The notes under the pieces were generated by a model. It saw only the letters and a list, made by a program, of their open reading frames with translations, was not told the DNA's origin and ran no database searches. This document shows, piece by piece, positions 54,780 through 60,800 of a stretch of DNA of 64,000 nt (its first letter is position 1; each line of letters starts with the position of its first letter). The translations under genes were made by a program, and so were the position numbers. Source of the stretch: JBBDXI01 sp040902425 (lineage in GTDB: Bacteria; Planctomycetota; Phycisphaerae; Phycisphaerales; UBA1924); assembly GCA_040902425.1 (NCBI GenBank), contig JBBDXI010000041.1:62001-126000 (forward strand), given 5' to 3'.

Positions 54780-55664
54780 ATGAGAACCCCAGACACAGCC
54801 CGCCGGGCTCGCGACCAGGCCCCGCGCTCGGGTGAATGGCTGACCCCCGAAGCCGGGGCGCTGCGGGGCGCCGCCCCCACCGCGCCCCCCCCCCCCACCC
54901 CCGCCCCCCCCNNNNNNNNNNNNNNNNNNNNNNNNNNNNNNNNNNNNGCGTCCCCGCGCGCCGACGCCGGCGGCCCCGGCAAGGCCGGGCGGATCCTGCT
55001 GGTCGAGGACAGCCCCAAGCTCGCCTCCGCGCTCCGCGAGGGATTCACGCGCGCGGGGTTCACCTTCGAGGCCGCCTACGGCGGGATGACCGGTGAGGAG
55101 GCGGCCGTCGCCGGCGGCTTCGACGCCATCGTGCTGGACGTGGTCCTGCCGGACCGCGACGGCATCGAGGTCTGCCGGTCGCTGCGCCGGCGCGGCGTGA
55201 CGACGCCGGTACTGATGCTCACCGTGCTCTCCGGTACCAGCCAGAAGGTCTGCGCCCTGGACGCGGGCGCGGACGACTACCTGACCAAGCCCTTCGAGTT
55301 CGACGAGCTGCTGGCCCGGACGCGGGCGCTCCTGCGCCGGGGGCGCGGCGACCCCCGCGTCCTCCGCTACGCCGACCTCGAGCTGGACCTGACGCAGCGG
55401 CGGGCGCGGCGCGGCGGCTCGGAGGTGCCGCTCACCGAGCGGGAGTTCGCCCTGCTGGAGCACTTCATGCGGAACGCCCAGCGCCCGCTGGCCAGGGAGG
55501 ATATCGGCCGGCAGCTCTGGGGCGCCGACTTCGATCCCAATGCGCACGCCGTCGACCTGTACGCCTCCTCGCTCCGGAGGAAGATCGACCACGGGCACGC
55601 CAAGCCGCTCATCCACCCGGTCGCGGCAACGGGATACCTGTTCGGCGAACAGCCCCCGGGCTGA
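54780..55664 (+). CDS. OmpR/PhoB-family response regulator (second copy), with gap
   Basis: 294 residues counted through a 36-N gap; GGAG lies 7 nt before the ATG. A Pro-rich start (residues 25-45) runs into the gap. Then the receiver: ILLVEDSPKLASALREGF, IVLDVVLPDRDG, LMLTVLS, YLTKPFEFDELLARTRALLRRG; then the winged helix (EVPLTEREFALLEHF, HAVDLYASSLRRKIDHG). Nearly parallel to the first copy over its whole length, so a tandem duplication. It ends 25 nt before the kinase gene. Confidence 0.9.
   Translation: MRTPDTARRARDQAPRSGEWLTPEAGALRGAAPTAPPPPTPAPPXXXXXXXXXXXXASPRADAGGPGKAGRILLVEDSPKLASALREGFTRAGFTFEAAYGGMTGEEAAVAGGFDAIVLDVVLPDRDGIEVCRSLRRRGVTTPVLMLTVLSGTSQKVCALDAGADDYLTKPFEFDELLARTRALLRRGRGDPRVLRYADLELDLTQRRARRGGSEVPLTEREFALLEHFMRNAQRPLAREDIGRQLWGADFDPNAHAVDLYASSLRRKIDHGHAKPLIHPVAATGYLFGEQPPG
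54912..54947. other. Assembly gap (36 N)
   Basis: Run of N after a C-rich stretch in the Pro-rich N-terminal part of the second regulator. 36 is a multiple of three and the frame is kept. Confidence 0.95.
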
Positions 55665-55688
55665 TCGCGCCGCCGACCTTGGGCCTTC

Positions 55689-57104
55689 ATGCCAGCAGCC
55701 CGGCGAACACTCCGCTTCCGCCTCGCGCTTGAGTTCATGCTCATCGCCGGGGCGATCCACGCGCTGCTCTGCCTCGGCATCATCCTGGTCCGCGACCACT
55801 CCCTGCGCCGCGACTTCGACCGCGACCTGCGGGCCCGGGCCCAGCTCGTGGCCGCGGCCCTGGCCAAGGGCTCCGAGGCCGCCCCCGTGGTGGCCTTCGA
55901 GCAGGCGGTGGAGGCGGTGGAGCTGATCCGCCCGGACCCGGGCTCGATCACGCAGCTCCGCGCGTCCGACGGCACGCTGGTGGGCACGACCCACCCCGGC
56001 CTGCGCCTGCCCTTCGGCTCCATCCCCGAGGACCAGCGGGACGGGGCGATCTCCCTCGACGGGCGCACGCTGGGGCGCGACGGCGAGCCGTACCGGATGG
56101 TGACGGTCAGCGCCGAGCGCTCCGGCGAGCGGTTCTACATCCAGCACGGCGCCTCGCTGGAGCCGGTCTTCGCCGGGCTGCGCGAGCTGCGCTCGCTGCT
56201 CATGCTCGTGTTCCTGCCGGGGGCGATCACCGCCTCGGGCGTCGCGGCCTGGTTCGTCGCCCACCGGGCCCTGAGCCGGATCGACCGGGTCGCCGACGCC
56301 CTGCGGGCCGTGCGCGCCGGCGAACCCGCCCCGCGGATCGAGGCCGGCGCGGGCGCCGACGAGATCGGCGAGATGGTCTCGGAGATGAACGGGATGCTGG
56401 CGCGACTGGAGGCCAGCTTCCGCGCCCAGGAGCGCTTCATCATCAACGTCACCCACGAGCTCAAGACCCCGGTCTCGATCCTGCTCGCCCAGGCCCAGCT
56501 CCTGCGCGCCGACCGGGGCGATGTCCCCGCGTACCGCGAGTTCGCGATCAGCGTCGAGGAGGAGATGCGCCGGCTGGCGGCGCTGCTCGAGAGCTTCCTC
56601 ACCCTGGCCCGCTCCGGCCAGGGGCAGCGCTACGTCGAGAGCTCGCTGGTCAGCCTCAACGAGGTGATCGTCGAGGCCATCCGCCGCGCCGGCCCCGACG
56701 CGCACGAAAAGAGCGTCGCCCTCGTCCCCACGCTGGGCGAGTGCGGCGACGAGGAGCCCGTGCTCCGGGGCGACGGCGAGCTGCTGACGACCGCCCTGAC
56801 CAACCTCGTCCGCAACGCCGTCGAGCACTCGCCCCCGGGCGCCCCCGTGGACCTGCTCATGGAGCGTGACAACGGCGACTGCCGCATCGCCGTGGTGCAC
56901 CGCACGATGCGCGACGACCAGGGCGTTCTGAAGGCCTTCGCCCGCCCCGGCCGGCGGCGCTCGCGCGAGCTGGCCATGGAGGTCGCCCGCGGCATCGCCC
57001 AGCTCCACGGCGGCGACGTCTGGACCGAGGAGGCCCCGGGAACGGGGCGGTCCGTGCTGCGCGTGTCCCTGGCCGCGGCGGTGGCGGGCGTGGGGACGGA
57101 TTGA
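55689..57104 (+). CDS. Sensor histidine kinase with a degenerate ATP-binding domain
   Basis: 471 residues. Two membrane helices (about 12-36 and 172-195) flank a periplasmic sensor of about 130 residues. A HAMP-like linker (HRALSRIDRVADALRAV) leads to the dimerisation helix NVTHELKTPVSILL with H256. The N box is LVRNAVEHSPPGAP. Downstream the kinase motifs are broken: where DxGxG is expected the sequence is VVHRTMRDDQGVLKAF, and where GxGLGL is expected it is GRRRSRELAMEVARGI. HGGDVW is kept. The frame is intact, so this is divergence, not a frameshift. It may act mainly as phosphatase or as a partner kinase scaffold. Confidence 0.88.
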   Translation: MPAARRTLRFRLALEFMLIAGAIHALLCLGIILVRDHSLRRDFDRDLRARAQLVAAALAKGSEAAPVVAFEQAVEAVELIRPDPGSITQLRASDGTLVGTTHPGLRLPFGSIPEDQRDGAISLDGRTLGRDGEPYRMVTVSAERSGERFYIQHGASLEPVFAGLRELRSLLMLVFLPGAITASGVAAWFVAHRALSRIDRVADALRAVRAGEPAPRIEAGAGADEIGEMVSEMNGMLARLEASFRAQERFIINVTHELKTPVSILLAQAQLLRADRGDVPAYREFAISVEEEMRRLAALLESFLTLARSGQGQRYVESSLVSLNEVIVEAIRRAGPDAHEKSVALVPTLGECGDEEPVLRGDGELLTTALTNLVRNAVEHSPPGAPVDLLMERDNGDCRIAVVHRTMRDDQGVLKAFARPGRRRSRELAMEVARGIAQLHGGDVWTEEAPGTGRSVLRVSLAAAVAGVGTD

Positions 57105-57158
57105 AGCGGTGAACAGGTGAAGAGGGCGAATCCCACACCCTCACCTCTTCACTCTTCA
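57105..57158. repeat. Facing octamer arrays in the convergent gap
   Basis: After the kinase TGA: three TGA-led 8-nt units (TGAAGCGG, TGAACAGG, TGAAGAGG), counting the stop codon as the first. Facing them on the minus strand, after the prepilin gene stop: TGAAGAG, TGAAGAGG, TGAGGG. The units put stops in every frame and can pair as a hairpin. Confidence 0.55.
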
Positions 57159-57953
57159 TCACTCGGCCGGCCACGTCGGCTGCGGCAGGAACGAGTAGTC
57201 CGCCGTCGTGTGGGCGTACTGGCCCGCGGGCGTCTGGGGGATCGGCACGCGGATGCGGACGTGCCAGTCGAGGTACAGCAGGCTCGACTCGATCCGTTTG
57301 GTGGTGAACCAGTTCATCCCCCGGTCGCCGCCCTGCTGGTAGTTGTAGATGGGGTGCGTTCCGATCACCCACACCTTGCTGGTGTTGAAGATCGGCGGCA
57401 TCTTCCCCCCGCCGCCGGGCACGAGCGTCGCGAACTGCTCGCCCGCCAGCGTGTGGTCGTTCATCGTGTAGCTGGACCCGATGAAGTCGTACATCGAGTC
57501 GGTGCGGTCGAGGCCGGGGATGGGCACGCCGGTCATCCGCGCCCCCCTGTCCACGTGCGACCGGAACTCCTCGACCTCGGCCACGCCCGGCTCGCCGTCG
57601 GCCGGCACCGAGGCGTGGTGGACGTACGTGTTCAGCGGGCGTCGCTCCGCGCCGATCTGGTTGATGCCGTAGAACGGAAGCTGGCCCTTCTTGCCGCCGA
57701 AGAGCGCCCCGATCACCGCCTGCCCGCCCCCGGGCGGGGGGAGCGGCCCGAGGATCTGCGGGAGCGCCCCTTTGTAATCCTCCAGGTACACCGAGGTCGC
57801 CACGCCCAACTGCTGCAACCGCCCGCCGCAGGCGGTGGAGCGGGCCGTCAGGCGCGCCGCCCCGAGGGCGGGCAGCAGGATCCCGATCAGCAGCGCGATG
57901 ATCGCGATGACGACCAGCAGTTCGATCAGCGTAAAGGCACGGGGGAGTCGCAT
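57159..57953 (-). CDS. Prepilin-like protein (planctomycetal DUF1559-type)
   Basis: 264 residues. Leader MRLPRA, then FTLIELLVVIAIIALLIGIL, the typical cleavage/methylation start, with Glu+5. The C-terminal 220 residues form the variable domain of the DUF1559-type group that is greatly expanded in Planctomycetes; the late SSLLYLDWHVR resembles the H-X-DG region that ends such proteins. They are thought to be minor pseudopilins or secreted via the pseudopilus. A TATGCT hexamer 15 nt upstream may be its -10. Divergent from the dockerin gene. Confidence 0.85.
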   Translation of the reverse strand: MRLPRAFTLIELLVVIAIIALLIGILLPALGAARLTARSTACGGRLQQLGVATSVYLEDYKGALPQILGPLPPPGGGQAVIGALFGGKKGQLPFYGINQIGAERRPLNTYVHHASVPADGEPGVAEVEEFRSHVDRGARMTGVPIPGLDRTDSMYDFIGSSYTMNDHTLAGEQFATLVPGGGGKMPPIFNTSKVWVIGTHPIYNYQQGGDRGMNWFTTKRIESSLLYLDWHVRIRVPIPQTPAGQYAHTTADYSFLPQPTWPAE

Positions 57954-58224
57954 GGGTCTGCCGGACCCAGCATACGCGGGAAGGCACCCGGCGCGCAGCG
58001 AATCAGAGGATGGCCCTCTCGGGGTGGTTTTGGCGCGAGGGTCAGGGCTTCCGGCGGTCGGGTCCTGGCAGGGCGGGCTCTCTGTGCGGACGACTTCGCC
58101 GGGCCCCCGCGGTGCCGGAGAACGGTCCGGGTCACGGGGACACGCGCCAGGCGGGAGATCGCGAGCCGCGGGCCTCGCCCGAGCCACGCGGCGCGGCGGC
58201 AGGCTACCCCTCCTTGGACCTTCA

Positions 58225-58230
58225 TATACT
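58225..58230 (+). promoter_or_regulatory. -10 box of the second dockerin gene
   Basis: TATACT, five nt before the ATG at 58236; no Shine-Dalgarno. In the rest of the 282-bp divergent gap 57954-58235 I see no gene. Confidence 0.45.
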
Positions 58231-58235
58231 CGGTC

Positions 58236-59501
58236 ATGGACCGCCCACGGCCGGCACCAGGCCCCGACCATTGCCTTCGAGCGGGCCGCCTTGCCCTGGG
58301 CTTCCTGGCGGCCGCCGGAGCATGGGCGGGCGATTTCACGCTCCTGGGCACACATCCTGACGCGGCCGCCCAACCCACGAGCACCGGCCGAAGCCTGCAC
58401 ACGCTGCAACCCTTCAACGGCAAGATCTACGCGGGCTTCGGGGACTACGGCGCGAACAGCGGGCCCATCGGCATCCGCCCGTTCAATCCGGGCACCAACA
58501 CCTTCGGCGGCCGCCTGCTCAACTCCGGGACCGAAGCGATCTACATCTACCGGCCGATCTTCGGGCGGCTCTACGCCCCGCACATCGACCCGATTGCCGG
58601 GGAGTCCAGCGGCGGGTTCGCCGTGGGCACGGCCTCGGGGGGCGCGGAGACCTGGGCGGACCGCTTCCCGGTGACGGCCCTTCACCTGTACGACATGACG
58701 AGCTACACCGGCTCGGACCTGTGGATGGTGGGATCGCAGGGCAACAACGCGACCGCCTGGCGCAGCACGGACGGCGGGACCACATGGAGCATCGCGCGCC
58801 AGCTCGGACCGGTCAGCGCGTCCTTCGTCCGGTTTTACGGGATCGGCAACTACGGCGGGAGGCTCTACCTGCAGAGCAGCGACCGCGCCAGCTCCGAGGT
58901 CTTCGACGGGTCGAGCTGGACCGCCGGCCCGAATCTCACGCCCAGCGGCGGCTACCTCTGGCACCCGGGCGTCTTCGCCGGAAAGCTGGTCTACAAGACC
59001 GGCCACTGGACGAGCCCGCTCCGGGGCTTTGACGGGGCGCAGACGAGCATCATCCTGAACCCGACGGGCTCGGGGGGCGGCGGCGCCGGGGGCACCCCCA
59101 CGGGCATCTACGACTACGCCATCACGGACGGGCTGATCTACGTACTCGGGGTGGACAACCTGGTGCGCTACAGCAGCGACCTGAGCAGTTGGACGATCCT
59201 GCCGGACGCTGCGCCCGCCCTGGCCCGAAGCCTCACGGTCCTGGACGGCCGGCTGTACGTCGGCGGGACCAACTCCGGACTCTACATCTACTCGGAACCC
59301 CTGCCTCCGGGCGTCTGCTACGCCAACTGCGACGGGTCCACCGCCGCCCCGACCCTCAACATCGCCGATTTCGGCTGCTTCCTGCAGCGATACGCCGCGG
59401 GAGAGCCCTACGCCAACTGCGACGGTTCCACCAACTCGCCGGTCCTGAACGTGGCCGACTTCGGCTGCTTCCTCCAGCGCTTCGCCGCGGGTTGCCCGTA
59501 G
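58236..59501 (+). CDS. Secreted beta-propeller-like protein with GC-type dockerin repeats
   Basis: 421 residues. Signal peptide of about 31 residues (LALGFLAAAGAWAG). Six to seven imperfect repeats with Kelch/propeller character, for example LQPFNGKIYAGFGDYG, AWRSTDGGTTWSIARQLG, GGRLYLQSSDRASSEVFDG, LDGRLYVGGTNSGLYIY. The tail has two dockerin-like repeats, YANCDGSTAAPTLNIADFGC and YANCDGSTNSPVLNVADFGC, each followed by FLQR. It is the second dockerin protein of the window (first at 35848). The propeller probably binds a carbohydrate or surface partner. Confidence 0.88.
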   Translation: MDRPRPAPGPDHCLRAGRLALGFLAAAGAWAGDFTLLGTHPDAAAQPTSTGRSLHTLQPFNGKIYAGFGDYGANSGPIGIRPFNPGTNTFGGRLLNSGTEAIYIYRPIFGRLYAPHIDPIAGESSGGFAVGTASGGAETWADRFPVTALHLYDMTSYTGSDLWMVGSQGNNATAWRSTDGGTTWSIARQLGPVSASFVRFYGIGNYGGRLYLQSSDRASSEVFDGSSWTAGPNLTPSGGYLWHPGVFAGKLVYKTGHWTSPLRGFDGAQTSIILNPTGSGGGGAGGTPTGIYDYAITDGLIYVLGVDNLVRYSSDLSSWTILPDAAPALARSLTVLDGRLYVGGTNSGLYIYSEPLPPGVCYANCDGSTAAPTLNIADFGCFLQRYAAGEPYANCDGSTNSPVLNVADFGCFLQRFAAGCP

Positions 59502-59571
59502 CGTTGCCAGCCCCCCAAGTTCGGGAGTGCGAGGGAGCCTCTGGGGACGCGAACCCCCCATCCGACCGGCT

Positions 59572-60216
59572 TCATCGCTTCTCCGGCTCCTCCCGCTCCC
59601 CCGTCACCGGGTTGGTGAAGTGGGCCTCCTGCACGGGCACCACGTTCTCCAGGATGTGCTGCAGGACCCGCCCCGGCGACCCCAGGGCATCCACCGTCCG
59701 GATGATCGACTGGGGGTAGTACGCCAGCACGGGGAAGGTCTCGTGCTCGTAGACATCCCAGCGCCGGCGGATCACCTCCTCCCGGGCGTCGTCGGCCCGG
59801 TTCTCCTTCAGGGCCCGCCGCCGCAGCCGCTGGATCATCCTCTCCTTGTCGGAGCAGATGAGGTGGACGATGCACAGCACATCCAGGTGCTTCTCCAGTA
59901 GCCGCGACTGGTTGACGTTCCGCGGGATGCCGTCGAGCACCAGCAGGTCCTGGCGGGGCTTGAAGTGCGCCAGCACCGTCTGCGCGTGCATGTTCTGCTG
60001 CCACATCTTGATGGTGGCCTCATCCGGCACCAGCTCGCCCCGCGAGGAGTACTCCATGAAGACCCGGCCCAGCTCGGTCGTGGTGTCGAGCGTCCGGAAG
60101 ACCTCGCCGCAGGAGAGGTGGTAGAACCCGGGGATGCACCCGAGGATCTTCCCCTGCGTGCCCTTGCCGGCGCCGGGGGCGCCGAAGAGGAGGATGGTCT
60201 GGTAACGGTGCGGCAT
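59572..60216 (-). CDS. adk: Adenylate kinase family protein
   Basis: 214 residues. P-loop LLFGAPGAGKGTQGKIL, AMP-site GFYHLSCGEVFR (His in place of Thr before Leu), LVLDGIPRNVNQ, then the LID region RLRRRALKENRADD and EVIRRRWDVYEHET. It converts ATP and AMP to two ADP. The short LID has no zinc Cys. Start ATG 60216 fits the family N-terminus; an ATG at 60237 adds seven residues. A TATCAT lies upstream on the same strand. Confidence 0.92.
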   Translation of the reverse strand: MPHRYQTILLFGAPGAGKGTQGKILGCIPGFYHLSCGEVFRTLDTTTELGRVFMEYSSRGELVPDEATIKMWQQNMHAQTVLAHFKPRQDLLVLDGIPRNVNQSRLLEKHLDVLCIVHLICSDKERMIQRLRRRALKENRADDAREEVIRRRWDVYEHETFPVLAYYPQSIIRTVDALGSPGRVLQHILENVVPVQEAHFTNPVTGEREEPEKR

Positions 60217-60390
60217 GGGGGGCTCTCGGGGGGCCATGATACAGGTAGCTACTGGGTACGACACACCCGCGGCCGGTGCCAGTTGTACGCCCCGGAAAGC
60301 GACCCGGAGCGCCCGTTCATGCGGGCTTCACGCCCGATTCAGCGGTGCCTGCGAGCCTTCGGTGGTCCGAGCACACGGAGGAGGAGCAGC

Positions 60391-60750
60391 ATGCGCGACG
60401 CCCGCGACCGGATGGGGAAGGGGATGGGCCAGACGATCCTGGACTGCCACGAGTGCTCGGATGCCTGCCGCCGCTGCCTCCAGCACTGCCTGCGGACCGG
60501 CGGCATGCACGCCGAGGCCCGGCACATCCGGGCCCTGTGCGACTGCGCGGAGGCCTGCCAGTTCGCGGCATCGTTCCTGGGGCGGGAGAGCGAGCACTCC
60601 GTCCGGGCCTCCGCGATCTGCGCCGAGGCCTGCGACGCCTGCGCCCTCTCGTGCGAGCGCGTGCCGGACGATGAGGAGATGCGGCACTGCGCGGCCACGT
60701 GCCGCCGGTGCGCCCACTCCTGCCGGGATATGGCGGGGATGCGGGGGTAG
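60391..60750 (+). CDS. Cys-rich four-helix copper-binding protein (Csp/DUF326-like)
   Basis: 119 residues, 16 Cys arranged along helices: CHECSDACRRCLQHC, CDCAEAC, CAEACDACALSC, CAATCRRCAHSC. This spacing matches Csp-type copper storage proteins, whose Cys line the inside of a four-helix bundle and bind many Cu(I). No signal peptide, so cytosolic (Csp3-like). GGAGGAGGAG precedes the ATG. It may buffer copper before export by the ATPase at 44737. Confidence 0.88.
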   Translation: MRDARDRMGKGMGQTILDCHECSDACRRCLQHCLRTGGMHAEARHIRALCDCAEACQFAASFLGRESEHSVRASAICAEACDACALSCERVPDDEEMRHCAATCRRCAHSCRDMAGMRG

Positions 60751-60784
60751 CCCCGGGGGGGGCCGGTTGGGGGGCGGTCCGGCC

Positions 60785-60793
60785 TGATACGAT
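60785..60793 (+). promoter_or_regulatory. Extended -10 promoter of the aldehyde dehydrogenase gene
   Basis: TG, one base, TACGAT (60788-60793), ending 7 nt before the ATG at 60801. No Shine-Dalgarno. Strongest of the leaderless candidates because of the extended -10. Confidence 0.5.
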
Positions 60794-60800
60794 CGGTGCA

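Noticed and set aside
54781..54911. C-run and Pro-rich stretch as evidence for a real linker in the second regulator
   Set aside because: It abuts a run of N, so sequence quality there is doubtful.
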